NCBI GenBank assembly: GCA_963995525.1
Contig: OZ023205.1
Coordinates: 56,894,297 to 56,958,296, forward strand
DNA: 64,000 bases
Source: Escarpia spicata
Lineage: Eukaryota > Annelida > Polychaeta > Sabellida > Siboglinidae
Direction of reading: 5' to 3'
The notes under the pieces are model-generated. The model had not been told where the DNA came from. It was given only the letters and a program-made list of their open reading frames with translations, and made no database searches. Made by a program: the position numbers and the translations under genes. Shown piece by piece: positions 34,511-49,714 of the stretch. Position 1 is the first letter of the stretch, and every line of letters starts with the position of its first letter.

Positions 34511-34653
34511 ACCGTGCTGACGTCAGACGTCGTGGCGAGCGCCTCAGCCTTGACGAAGAGCCGACTGATGGTGAAGACGACCGCCAACAACACAACGACG
34601 CTGAGCACGACAATGACGATGGTCGACGCTCCGTCTAACATCTCTAGCGGCGC
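34453..34653 (-). CDS. Candidate exon of a short single-pass membrane protein
   Basis: On the minus strand an acceptor-like gcgttgcag precedes an open frame with ATG at 34641. The 62-residue product from that Met has a strong hydrophobic helix (TIVIVVLSVVVLLAVVFTI) followed by SRLFVKAEA and an acidic C-terminus with FTLIGDEW. The frame is open further upstream, to 34869. Its codons end in G or C far more often than the surroundings, and a CpG-rich stretch lies upstream at 34880-35480. The last codons and the stop lie in the minisatellite. No homologue was recognised; it could be chance. Confidence 0.35.
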   Translation of the reverse strand, partial: APLEMLDGASTIVIVVLSVVVLLAVVFTISRLFVKAEALATTSDVSTVLFEGGDGMFTLIGDEWPS

Positions 34654-34879
34654 CTGCAACGCAATATCTGAGGTTGTATTATGATCGCGCTCTCGTGAGA
34701 GTGACCTTACGGCCGTGTCATTATTGCGTGACAACCCCGTACAGTTATGTGCCAGACACGGCCAGATCGTTCCGGCGACTCCTGTCTCCATATGTGACCC
34801 TACCACCCACCTTCCCACCCCGCCAGCCGTTACCAATACAAATCGCTGTGTCACTTCCTGTGACGTCACTCAGTACCCG

Positions 34880-35480
34880 TTAATGATCGTTCCGTTAATC
34901 CGCTCAACATCGGCGCTGTCGCAAGCCAGTTACGCGCAATGAAATTTAACGCAAATCTTGTTTTATTAGAACGACCGCAAAAACACACCAGTGACGCGCC
35001 GACTAGTCTGAAGTGTGTAACGCGTACGGGTTTTCAAATTGGACAGACTGGAGCAGCGCAGACGTTTTCATTCATCGTTTCTGGCCGTTAATCGACTATT
35101 TGCGAGCCGCGGGCAGCGCAACAAATGTGCCGACGGGAACGGAAACAACTGCCGGCGCTCGGGTGTGCAACAACGAGGCGCGCCCGGTTCAAAGCGCATT
35201 ACTCCTCGCGTCACCGGTCTCTTCTTGCCGCTCGCGCGTAATCCTTGTGCTCGTTTGGCGTGGAAAAAACGTAATTCCGGCGTGATTTGCAGGCGGCGTG
35301 CCAGTGGAGCCGGCGGCCGTTCGACGCCACAACTGGCGGTACGCAGCTGCCTTTATTGGCGGCGGTTCTTGGCTCGTCCTGGCTCGTCCTGGCTCGACGG
35401 CGTCAGCAACTGCAACAGCAAGCGGTCGGTTAGTCGACGATCGCTGTGTAATGACATCGTTCAGTTTATGTGAACATAGA
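34880..35480. promoter_or_regulatory. CpG-rich segment, possible promoter region
   Basis: It is the most GC- and CpG-rich unique DNA in the intergenic part, in an otherwise AT-rich area. It contains a threefold 11-bp repeat ggctcgtcctg (35370-35396). No TATA box or initiator can be fixed. Confidence 0.35.
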
Positions 35481-35695
35481 TCATGATAACAAGACAGACG
35501 GACAAACTTCACGCGGCTCACGTCAACACATTTGTTCCCAGTGACGTATGTGTTTATTTGTTTTTGTTTGTTTGTTTGCGTGTTTGTGTATTATATTATG
35601 TATTTTTATATGTTCTCTAGTAGAAAGAATATTATATTATATAGTGAGGAACAGACGAGGTCAGTTTAGCATGTTTTGTATTCATTGGGGAACAC

Positions 35696-35884
35696 AGTGT
35701 AACCTCATTATTGCGGTCAACCTTGAGACTGGGCAAAAGTTGCGTGAATAGAGAGGGGACCGTATTTGCGGGATTGATTTCCTATACTTTGTGCGTATGG
35801 AAACGACTTTGGACTGCCCTAGGGTGACCTTAAATGCGACGTGGTTGTACTACTGAGGTGGCTGTATACCCAGGTTTGACTGCA
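35696..35884. mobile_element. Pogo/Tigger-like MITE
   Basis: It starts cagtgtaacctcattattgc and ends ...tacccaggtttgactg, whose reverse complement cagtcaaacctgggta matches the CAGT-AAACCT start. The interior has the ggcc/gggaccg and gacttggactg-type phrases seen in such elements. Confidence 0.55.
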
Positions 35885-35904
35885 CTGTTGTTATATTAAT
35901 CAGA

Positions 35905-36115
35905 CCAATGCGTGCGTGTTTGCGTTTGTGCATGTGCGTGCGAGTGCGAGTGCGTATGCGTGTGTGCGAGTGTGCGTGTGTGCGTGCGTGCGTGCGTGCG
36001 TGTGTGCGTGTGTGCGTGTGTGCGTGTGTGCGTGTGTGCGTGTGTGCGTGTGTGCGTGTGTGCGTGTGTGCGTGTGTGCGTGTGCGTGCGTGCTTGCGTG
36101 CGTGCGTTCGTGCGG
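35905..36115. repeat. (TGTGCG)n / (TGCG)n array
   Basis: About 200 bp of G/T alternation. Confidence 0.95.
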
Positions 36116-36149
36116 ACGTTAGTGCCCGTGTGCGGGCGGTATGTGTCCC

Positions 36150-36287
36150 TGGATTAATGCGTTTCTCGGATAAACGATTCGTGGACATGATAGGGTATAT
36201 TACCGTTTGCAAATTCTCTTCCCGTCAAATGAGGTCAGAATGCTGATGTTTGCGGATTATTATGATACGGATTAACGATGTTTCACT
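36150..36287. mobile_element. Second pogo-like end
   Basis: The reverse complement begins cagtgaaacatcgttaatcc, similar to the left end at 35696, and abuts a TA at 36288. Interior phrases include gcgtttctcggataaacgat. Confidence 0.5.
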
Positions 36288-36289
36288 GT

Positions 36290-36665
36290 ACCATCAACTA
36301 TAGCACATGATACATGTCAACATAACTCAGGATACATCAACATATACCATCAACTACTGTACAAACGGGTCGACATCACCCAGTGTACATCAATATAGGG
36401 CCCATATTGTCAACTACAACATAGATGAGTAAAAAATATGCCGTTTACATCAACATATACCATTAACTACAGTACAGACAGGTTGACATCACTCAAATCA
36501 CATCAACATAATGTACTGTCAACTATGACGTAGACGGATTGACGTCACGCAGGTTACGTCAACATTTATGTCATCATCTTCAACATAGACGGGTCAACAT
36601 CAATCAATTTATAACAATATATACCATCAACTACGCCAAACAAAAGTATCATCCAATCCACATCT
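36290..36665. repeat. Diverged minisatellite, unit about 65-70 bp
   Basis: Repeated acatcaacatataccatcaac, tagacgggtcgacatcac and similar blocks, in five to six copies. Confidence 0.75.
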
Positions 36666-38100
36666 ACATGTGCATCAACATTACCAAGAAGCATCGCTAT
36701 GTGTGAACACGCCAGGCCACCGCACTAACTATACAGTTGTCACAGCTATGACGTTCACGTAGGCATATTGTATCGATTTCCCGAACAAAACGACAGCTTT
36801 CAGCCAAAAGGTCAGTCATAAACGGTTGACGTCTGTCCAGATTATCGGGCGCCACGTTCAGACGATATCTTATTTGTGCGACAGTCGTGCTTTATAACAA
36901 GCAACACATGGACAATAAACTGGTGTTGATATTTGATCTACGGAGACAAGACTAGGATACATTTAACTAAATACCGCAAACACAGTTGGTTGAACAATTA
37001 TTTGTTAGTCTAAACATATAAACTGATGGGTGGGCACATCTTATTTTAATGGGATGTACACAGATTTTCATTGTTTATCTGAAAGACTGTTTTATAGAAC
37101 GCTGCTACTCAGAATATTTTATTTTTATAGATCCCAGTTGTCTAAATAGGGTACACGACTACAACACGTGTTGCCGCAGTGATATGTGACTCAAAGTAAG
37201 AACCTCCTGGCAATCGGAGAGGATCTCATCCAGCCCTGTCTAGTTGAAACACCGAGGCTCGTCCTTAGTAAAGAACAAGGGAAACAAATTAACCCGGTAT
37301 CATTTTAGACACAACGGGAACCGTGGAAATTGAATCTGCGAGACTTTTCACTTTTGGATAACGCCGTTTTAGTTTAGCAAACCAATCGGTTCTTTGCGCT
37401 TCAACTGAACGGATCAACATTATGTTATCTGTCGTGCACAGTTACTTGTACCAGAAAAGTGATTCTGTAGAATATGACTGTATTTTCTTAGAACTGTTTA
37501 CCATGGAGTACCAAGAACCCCACAAGTGTCAGTGAATGTGAAGATGTTGGAGTCGATTTCCGTGTTCTCCTCTTCCACCTGGAGGATCGCTTGTTATGCT
37601 GTGGACACGATTTCATCGTGTCTTCGAATTAAGGGAACAAATTCATCATGCTCTTTGAAGGGGGAGAACCGTTACATACCAACCTGTCAGGTGACGAAGT
37701 CAGACAAAGAGGCCATACGTTTATTATAAAGCTGGGCGGCACATCTTTTAGTGAGAACAATCAGCTGAACGTCTCACAAGAAATGATTATGATGAATATT
37801 CTCATAGCTCAAGACACCCTTCGTAAATCAAGTTTTACTAACACGAAGTTCATGCTAATGAGGTTTCCATATTCTCCAAACTGTCAATACCACTTGAAGA
37901 GAACAAAGAAAATACAGTGTTCGTTTGCTGATGTAGTCATGTGCACGTACTTTCAACGGAAGAGACCTTCCTTGGATATGTTCCAAGTGTGGAACGCTGA
38001 GAAATATGGATGGATATTGATACTTTTTCAGTGGACGAAGGAGTCATCAAACAGAAATGTTGACAACAACTATCAAGAAGATGCAACGTCAACCATACAC
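36666..38100. other. Intergenic, one unsupported open frame
   Basis: A plus-strand frame from 37648 runs through about 150 non-repetitive codons into the following (TACA)n array. It has no motif I recognise and no clear upstream signals. Confidence 0.4.
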
Positions 38101-38336
38101 AAGTACTTTCACGCATACATGCATACACGCTTACGCGCATACGCACATGCGGACGTGCACACGTACACACGTACACACGTGCATACGTACAAAGTGCACA
38201 AGTGCACACGTGCACACGTACATACGTACAAACGTACAAACGTACATACATACATACATACACACATACATACATACATACATACATACATACATACATA
38301 CACACATACATGCATACGTGCATATATCTATACATG
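38101..38336. repeat. (TACA)n / (TACG)n array
   Basis: Tetranucleotide repeats with CG variants, densest at 38230-38310. Confidence 0.93.
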
Positions 38337-38617
38337 AATGCACGCTACTTCTTCAAACTTTAAAAGATGAGCATTAGAAAACTCGAACCGAATCTTGCCT
38401 GGGCTGATGTGAAGAGATTTCTTGCTATGCGCAGGTGGGCTAGTATCAGTCATGATTACTTTCTTTGCTGATTGTTTAATAATTCTACAGACGCTACAAC
38501 TAATGTAGCATATTGCAGTTACGGGTATTTTCACTGAGGAGTTCAACAGTGAGACACGTGTCTCTCTGGTGTATCATTATTATTTGTTGTTTGTTTCATC
38601 CACACAAGTTACCGACC

Positions 38618-38930
38618 CGAGGAGATTTGATTCCAGTCGAGTCATTCACACCAGGAGACTCGATTCCATTCAAGTAATTCAGTTCAGGATATTACACAAA
38701 TTCACGTCATTCACACCAAGAGACTCGATTCCATTCGAGTAATTCACTCCGGGAGATTATCACCTCAAGTGATTCATTCCAGGAGAATCCATTCCATTAT
38801 AATAATTCACACCAGGAGATTCAATTATATTCGAATCATTCACACAAGGAGATTCAATTCCATTCGAATCATTCACACCAGGAGATTCAATGCCATTCGA
38901 GTCATGCACAACAAAACCAGATTCTGCACA
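38618..38930. repeat. Minisatellite, unit about 33 bp
   Basis: About eight copies of gattccattcgagtcattc-acaccaggag units. The 33-bp period keeps frame and would encode an 11-residue repeat, IIHTRRFNSIR. Confidence 0.9.
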
Positions 38931-39409
38931 CGAGTCATTCACACCAACAAGGCTCGCCACCAATCGAGTCACTTCAATACCCCATGAGATCCGACGCGAT
39001 TACCGTATTGACTAACTGGTGGTCAATTCGAGTCTAAAATGTAATTACCCCTGTCACACATAGCCATTTAAGCGTTCAAGAAATAAAAACGCGCAGTTAA
39101 TTTGTGGGCCGGCAATTACTGTTAACGTATTTTATCGCCTATTGAAGTTGGCTGTTGAAGGATGTTCGTCGGCGCGCGTAAGTAACCACAGGAACTACGC
39201 CAATCCAACCAGACGTTTCATAAAGACGAATAGCCAGCGAACAACTTGCTTCGATATCATGAATGGATAATCAGGGCCTTACTATAAAAAAAGCAAATGC
39301 CCAATATCAGTATTATGATAGACAATTTCGTTAACACTAATCATTCCTACAAAATCAGCTCAATTATTGAAGGTAGACAAACGGATAGAGCAAAGCGTAC
39401 GAACTATTC

Positions 39410-39690
39410 GACAACATTGCCGCCCAGAACATAAGCCCCGGATAGCAAGTGGAACAAGGTCGCCTTTGGCTTATTGATAATCCAACTTATGTTTATGTAT
39501 GTGGAACCCGATGTATATTCTATTTGTAAACGTACAATTCATCTGCTAGCACTTTCTTAATCAGGCAATAATAAGTTCCATTTATTTAGAATCCTCTGTG
39601 AGAACGAATACTTTCTTATGCCTAATGTTCACTGTTGCTTCGCTAACATTACTTATTACGTGTGCTCTCGTTTATACATCTTTCTTAATT
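39410..39690 (-). mobile_element. 3' end relic of a LINE
   Basis: The plus-strand segments ttgccgcccagaacataag, cgcctttggcttattga and ctgtgagaacgaatactttc correspond in order to the 3' end of the LINE at 45290-45500 (ttgccgtccagagctataag, tgcctttggcgtattga, ctgagagaatgaatactttc). Confidence 0.7.
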
Positions 39691-42976
<3,286 letters not shown>

Positions 42977-42994
42977 GTGTGGCTTCAGCTGTTC

Positions 42995-43186
42995 AGCGAG
43001 CCACCCGCAACCGCAGTTCCGTCAACCAGCTGGCAGAATGCTGGTAGGAAAGGCCTTATGCAGCATATCCTTTTATATGTCAGGTGCGATCACTTGATGA
43101 ATATAGTTTTGGATGAAACTTTCATGGTTCATTTTGTTGGTTTCGTCCACGACGCTAGATCTGCAAATACTATCAGAGTATGAAAA
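42995..43186 (+). mobile_element. Possible PIF/Harbinger transposase relic
   Basis: One frame reads NAGRKGLMQHILLYVRCDHLMN and then FVGFVHDARSANTI (quoted only in part of the block). It follows the Harbinger transposase pattern N-x-K-G...VCD...G-x-x-HD(A/S)R around the second catalytic Asp. It is a short, isolated remnant. Confidence 0.5.
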
Positions 43187-44390
43187 CGTCACCCAGTTTA
43201 TGACGATAAACTTACAAACCTAGCAGAAAGAACAGCAAGGACCGATTCTATAAACTGCCTTTGATAAATACAATGCTGTAGGTCTACATAAGTGCACAGA
43301 ACCGAATACGCAGCTATTTCAGTCAGAAAGTACAGGTTAATGTGGGCGCCTGCATCCTTTCTTGCTACACATTCTCGCTGGACATAACATGAAACGCACA
43401 TCTACTATAAAATGTGTTCCGTGTGAATTGTATTGGTTGTGGATAATTAGGCGCACGATCGCGTTAGTGTTCAGTGGTTTTATATGACTGCGTAACCAAA
43501 TTAAACACTTACTAACAAATTGGCGATAACGACAACTAGCCCTACACAGAAGACGCGAGCAATTACTGTAATTCGAGCAGAATGCTGCTGTCGACTTGGA
43601 ATTGATTTGGTCACCGGCCGCGTGCTATTTGCAATTCTAAATGTCACATGAATAATTCGTGTTCGACGCTTCTTCTCGCGTGCCGTATATTATGAGATGG
43701 TCCTTATTTCCAAAGCACCTGTTACGGAACTATTAGGCAATTAAATTAGTGTGTTTTTAGCAACTTCGTAAATGATCATCATATACTGTAAGCTAGCATT
43801 CTGTTTCGTTTGTGATCGGTGTAGATCAACATGCTTAGATATTTTGAATTCCATTTGTCAGTTAGCAGACAATATCAGGAGTTAAATCAAGTATGTTTTG
43901 AAAATATCGTGGTCGGTTTTGGAATTTATGAAAGTACTCTTATATACAAACGAGACAAATATCTAATCAAGGTGGCTATTTAAAGCTGAGCAATCGATGG
44001 GCTCTCAATGTCCTTGTCCCTGGGGATTTAGGTGCAATAGAATTAGGCCCTACTCTTATTATTGTTTTGATTAAATGTGCCAAATACAGACGTCACTTCG
44101 GGATGAGTTGTTGCAATGCATTACGCGTCGGTTAAATCGAACCGTTTTATTGCAATGTTGCAGCAACAAATGCATTAATTCTACAATAAATCTTACATGC
44201 AATCATCTCGGCCGCATCCGGCTGTCTGCGAATTGCTCAAAGCTTACAATCATATCTATGAACTTCCATTGCAAAAAGTTAACAACATTTTAGAGCATAG
44301 CTAACGTATAAGGACAATTACGTAATGATTTTTAAAAAAGTTTTCTGTTATATTCATTCCCCAAGTTCGATTACATCAATATCTCCCCAC
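43187..44390. other. Intergenic, nothing recognised
   Basis: AT-rich, with no supportable gene. Confidence 0.45.
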
Positions 44391-44547
44391 TCTGTCTCTG
44401 GCTCTGTCTCTGTCTCTGGCTCTGTCTCTGTCTCTGTCTCTGTCTCTGTCTCTGTCTCTGTCTCTGTCTCTGTCTCTGTCTCTGTCTCTGGCTCTGTCTC
44501 TGTCTCTGTCTGTGGCTCTGTCTCTGTCAGTGTCTCTGTATCTGTCT
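44391..44547. repeat. (TCTCTG)n hexamer array
   Basis: About 25 copies with GGCTCTG variants. Confidence 0.97.
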
Positions 44548-44720
44548 CAGTCACACACGCACGCACACACGCACACACACACACACATGCGCGCGCGCAT
44601 ACATCCGCACACATCAGCACCCATCCGCACATACATAAACGCGCGCGCGCACACGCACACACTCACACGTAAACACACACGCACGCACGCGCACACATAC
44701 ACACACATAAACACACAGCT
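44548..44720. repeat. (CA)n/(CG)n-rich array
   Basis: Alternating purine-pyrimidine DNA with GCGCGC runs (44588-44598, 44640-44650), a Z-DNA-prone pattern. Confidence 0.9.
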
Positions 44721-44721
44721 A

Positions 44722-45267
44722 ATTAAACAATGCCACATCTCATCAAAGAAGTCTACGGCGACATGCAATAGCTGACATGTTACTACGGTACTGTAAAGAA
44801 CGAAATAGTTACAAGTATCAATGAAGTTATAGTAGCGCCTAACGACTGTCCGCCTCACCTCAACCGGCGCTCTCTCCTCCTGCCGTCGTGACGATGGTTC
44901 ACGGCACGGCAAACGTCAGCACCTCGTTCGTCGATGCCAGTTAGCCGAAGACTCGCTCGTTGTGTCACTCGGAGGCCGCCGAAACAACGCGGTCCACGCG
45001 AGGAGATGTTTCGCTTCTAGGAAGAGCCACGTAACTGGCGCATTGTCAGGTTCACTCGTCGTGATACATGAGCGGGGTGCGGTGGCTGTCTGATGACCAC
45101 GGCAGGTGTTTAGTGTCGGGCTGCCGCCAGGAGACGACGAGGCGAGGCTGAGCTGTTTCCAGGCGTGTTAGTCGGGCCCTCCGGGAATGGTCGTGCATCT
45201 ATCGTAGACGCGAACCGAGTGGCGACTTCGACGCTCGAGTAAATACTGCTGTGGGGCATTTAGTCCA
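44722..45267. repeat. GC-rich duplicated unit, copy 1 (left part)
   Basis: Nearly identical to 52588-53094: both share aattaaacaatgccacatct, tcaatgaagttatagtagcg, the 200-bp stretch around cgtgacgatggttcacggc, and end at tttagtcca. Copy 1 then runs into a LINE; the rest of its unit resumes at about 51365. Confidence 0.92.
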
Positions 45268-47151
45268 ATTATTTAACAAGATTTAACAAAATTGCCGTCC
45301 AGAGCTATAAGCTTCAGACGGATTGCGGACAATGATGCCTTTGGCGTATTGAGAGTTCAAAATTTTTCCACCTACGTATAACCCAACCTCGCCAGATAGC
45401 TGTCAATTTTATTTGTGAATATGTTCACAGAGCTAGCATTAACACAATCATCAGATAATTTGTTCCAGTCATTATGTTATTGTCCTCTGAGAGAATGAAT
45501 ACTTTCTCATATCCAACCTACACTGTTCCTTGACTGATGCTGCATTGTGCCCTCTGGTTGTACTGCCTTCTTTCAGTTTGAAGAAAATGTTTCTATCAGT
45601 ATCCGTATAACCATTAAATATCTTAAAACATTATATTTGGTCTCATCTTAGTCTTCAGTGTTGTCTCTAGTGTTGTGAACCCACATTGTAATAGGCGTCT
45701 TTCATAACCAAGATCTTTCGGTTCAGGAACCAGCTTAGTTGCTCTTCGTTGCACTCTTCCTAGCTTATCTATGTCCTTCTTATGATATCGTCTCCATGCT
45801 TGTATACAACATTCCAAATATGGCCTAACTATTGCTTTGTACAGTGGTACAATTAGCTGTTTCTCCTTATATGTGATATTTCTCCTAATTAGCCCTAGTA
45901 TGTGGTTATCTTTTGAAGCAGCAATTCCACATTGCTCCGAAATTTTCATGTCAGCACAGCTGTTATTTTTTCTTTCACAGTTTTACCTAATATAGTATCC
46001 CCCATTATATATTCTTTGTTCACATTGTCCTATGTGGATGCATTTACACTTCCCAAAATTGAATAACATTTGACATTCTTTAGACCATTTGACCAATTTG
46101 GCTAGATCATCCTGTAAAGTGTGTTTATCTACATCTGTTTTAACTGTTCTGAACACTTTTGTATCGTCTGCGAATTTCAGTACTTTGCTTGGTACATCAT
46201 CATCCAAATTGGCTTATATATATCATGAATAATATAGGTCCTAACACCGAGACCTGTGGCACTCCACTCAAAACTGGTTTCCAATTTGAAATCTCCCCCT
46301 CTACTATTACTCTCTGTCTTCTGTCTGTCAACCATGTCTGTATCCAACTGATTACACCGTCCCCTATACCATATGGGCTTTTAGTAACAATCTTTGATGT
46401 GGCACTTTATTAAATGCTTTCTGAAAATCTAAGTAGACAACATCCGCTGGTGACCCATCGTCTACCCACTTTGTCATTTCTTCTAAAAAACGTAAGAAAT
46501 TGGTTAGACAAGACCGAGCTTTTAGGAACCCATATTAAGCTTCATTTAATAAGTTGTGTTTTACAAGGAATTCCACCATGTGATCTCTAATAAGCGTTTC
46601 TAATAATTGACATAAAACTGATGTTAAGCTCACTGGTATGTAATTCTCTGTGACAAGTTAAAGAATATAGCAAGTGGTGTACTGATTTGGTCTACAATTT
46701 CCATAAGCAGGTATCCCGTCAACTCCAGGTGATTTGTTTTCTTTTCATCATCTTAATTTTCTTTGATATCATTTCAGGAGTAACAAACGACTGCCCAAAT
46801 TGATTTGATTCATCCCCCTCAAATTTAGTAACTAGTAATGGCAGTGAACTTATATCTTTTGTGGTAAACACTGAGCTGAAATACTCGTTAAGGGCCTCTG
46901 TCATTTGAAACCCATCATATATTACGTTTCCTGTGCTGTTTTTTAGTGGTCCCACCTTATCTCGAACCCTCTATTTACTCCTTACATAACCGTAGAAACT
47001 CTTGATATCATTTTTTAAATATCATTCGCCAAATGTTGCTCAAAAGTTCGTTTGGATTTTCTAATTTCGGTTGTAACTAGGTCAAGGGCCTCTTTGAAGT
47101 TGTTATAGTCTTCTATATTTCCAGTGTTTCTGTAAACTCTCCATATAATTT

Positions 47152-47543
47152 AAAATAACACGAAAAATGAGAAATACACAAGGAGCGGGAAAAAAAGATT
47201 GATGTCTACCATCAATAAATCCGCCCTTACAGACCATACGACAACTGAAAACCATATCATAGACTGGGAGGGAGTGAAAATTGTAGACAAAGAATCCAAC
47301 AGAAGGATTCGGCAGATCAAAGAAGCCATCTGGATCAGAAAAACCAAAACACCCATCAACAGAGACGAGGGCAATTACGAACTGCCTCACGTGTACGATG
47401 ACGTCATTCAGCGTCATAGGTACTGATGAAGTCGACGTGACACGTCAACGAAAGCCTCTACCAGGTAATTTAACATGATTCTTGGATATGAAAAATGAAA
47501 GTTTCTAATTTGAAAACGAACTATCCTGAAGAATGTTCAGTAA
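47152..47543 (+). mobile_element. Penelope-like 3' fragment with 14-bp target-site duplication
   Basis: Flanked by the direct repeat tctccatataattt (47138-47151 and 47544-47557). It encodes the end of the GIY-YIG protein: KRLMSTINKSAL, DHTTTENHIIDWEGVKI, RRIRQIKEAIWIRKT, NRDEGNYELPHVYDDV and a stop at 47424. The same sequence, with deletions, ends the PLE at 24775-24900. It is 5'-truncated. Confidence 0.9.
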
Positions 47544-49010
47544 TCTCCATATAATTTGTTTTGTAAGCAATCTTTCGTATAGCTTCTTTTGATAGGTGTT
47601 TCTTCCTACATGGTTTCCCTTGTTTTTTAGTGGAACAACTATTTCAATAATTCTCTCAATCTCTTCTTTCAAAATGGTCCAACATTATGCTGCTGTCTTG
47701 TCCTTCATTAAGTTAGTCCAATCTATGTGTGCTAAATATTTTCGCATCTGTTTATATTTGCCTTTGTTAAAGTTTCTCCACCATCGCTTTTTTGCATTAT
47801 CCCCTGATTGTCCTTTTATACTAACATGGATCTGGTTATGATCACTAGATCCCAAAGGTTCATGTAGTTTAACATTATCAACTACTTCGTTTTGAGAAGA
47901 GAACACTAAATCCAACACATTCCCACCTCTGGTTGGTTCCAAAACATGTTGGATAAGGAAACCGTTCTGTATTAGAAGCAGAAACTGTTGGTCATCACCT
48001 CCAGCACTCTCTAGTGATTCCCACTGAATACGTCTGTGATTAAAATCACCCATTATAGCACATTCCCCTTTACTTATCTCCTTTATAGCACTTTGCAGTT
48101 TTACGTCACCCTCTTGTCGTATGTTAGGACTACAATAAACTAGTTATATTGTTAATGTTGATTTGCTGGTAACTATGTTGCACCAAATAGCTTCATTGCA
48201 ATCTGTTTCCCTTTTCATTTGTATTTTATATGTCTATATAGATTCTTTAATATACAGCATGACTCCGCCTCCCCTTCTCTCTTGTCTCTCCTTTCTAAAC
48301 ATGACATAATCCGATAAAGCTAATTCAGCATCTACCTTGTCTTCGTGTGCCCATGATTCTGTGATGCCTATTATATCGGGGTCTACATCCGCTATCATGA
48401 TGTCTAAATCGCTTCTCATGTTTACTATGCTTCTGGCATTTCATCATACACATCTAAGTTCATTTTTATGGATATTTGGTGAACCTTTCCTTGTATATTT
48501 GTTTGTACTATTTATTTGAGGTGGCTCTACGTATCCCCCGTGCATCTAATTTAAATACTCAACTGTGCCTGTACCTTCACCCATGCACCTAATGAACTCG
48601 TTCTCTAGAACTGCTGCTCCTTTTCCTGTCAGATGTAGCTCATCAACTCATAAACATATATTTTCTTCCTACAAAACATGTCTACGAAGCCGACTCCTTC
48701 GTCCACACATAATTTCTGTACCAGTGTGTTGATGGCGATTCTTCTGCAATTCTTGTAGTATTGTCCTCTGCCACCCATTATCGGCAGTATACCCGATAAC
48801 ACGACCTGTCCAGTGCGTGCCTCTTTCAGTGAGCAGACCAGTCTCCTATACTTATCAATGATGGCCGTCGTACCTTCCTTCTTATAGTCCAATAGAAATC
48901 AGCACCTTTTTTTTTAACCAAACCCAGACATTTTAGTTAAAAAGCCAATTTTTTTAAGATGACCAGTAGTGTGTCCTGAATTTCCAGAAATAAACCAACC
49001 AAAATCAACC

Positions 49011-49714
49011 CAGGGGGCACCTCGATTTTTCAATGAACAATATACGTACCATGTCAGGCGCTTTTTGTAACATTTTCCTTTTATGGGCAGTCCATACATA
49101 GATGCAAATTAGATTTGGCCCACTGACGTCCACTGGCCAGCAAGTTAATGGTTAGGATACTTGTGTTGATTTGTATTTTATGTATCCATTAACTCGCTAA
49201 TATAAGAAATCAAGTGTTTGCCACAAGATTAGATCTTACCATTGTGTATCAAAAGCCAATGTTTTAAAAATCCAAACACGAACAATAATATCACATATTA
49301 TACATTAATTGGACCAAAATTCGTGGTACTTAATAGAACAATCCGTTTTCGTAAACCCCCTCAAGACATTTTACGCAATGAGTCTATATTCTAAATAAAT
49401 AACAGCTATTGTATATTGTATACATATTGTTATAACAGTTATAATACATTTCTGTAATGATAGTTAACGATTCTTATGCATTTATGCTTGACCGATTTGA
49501 GAATGTATGGTATGGAAAGCCAAACATGACATTATTCATAATTTTTTAGCCAAGGTGTAACGGTAGATCTTGATTTATTGGTGAAAAATTCATAGTTAGC
49601 AAGAGAGCATTTTAAATCCGAAATCTCTGTTTGAGTAATTATATAAAGTAAAGTTAACAACTGTTGTTGAACATATTACCCATAATTATAGTGATCATAG
49701 TTATATTATGAAGA
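49011..49714. other. Non-coding 5' part of the inverted-repeat element
   Basis: AT-rich; no gene was seen. Confidence 0.5.

Noticed and set aside
37648..38337. 229-codon plus-strand frame
   Set aside because: The last third is a (TACA)n array and the rest has no recognisable motif.
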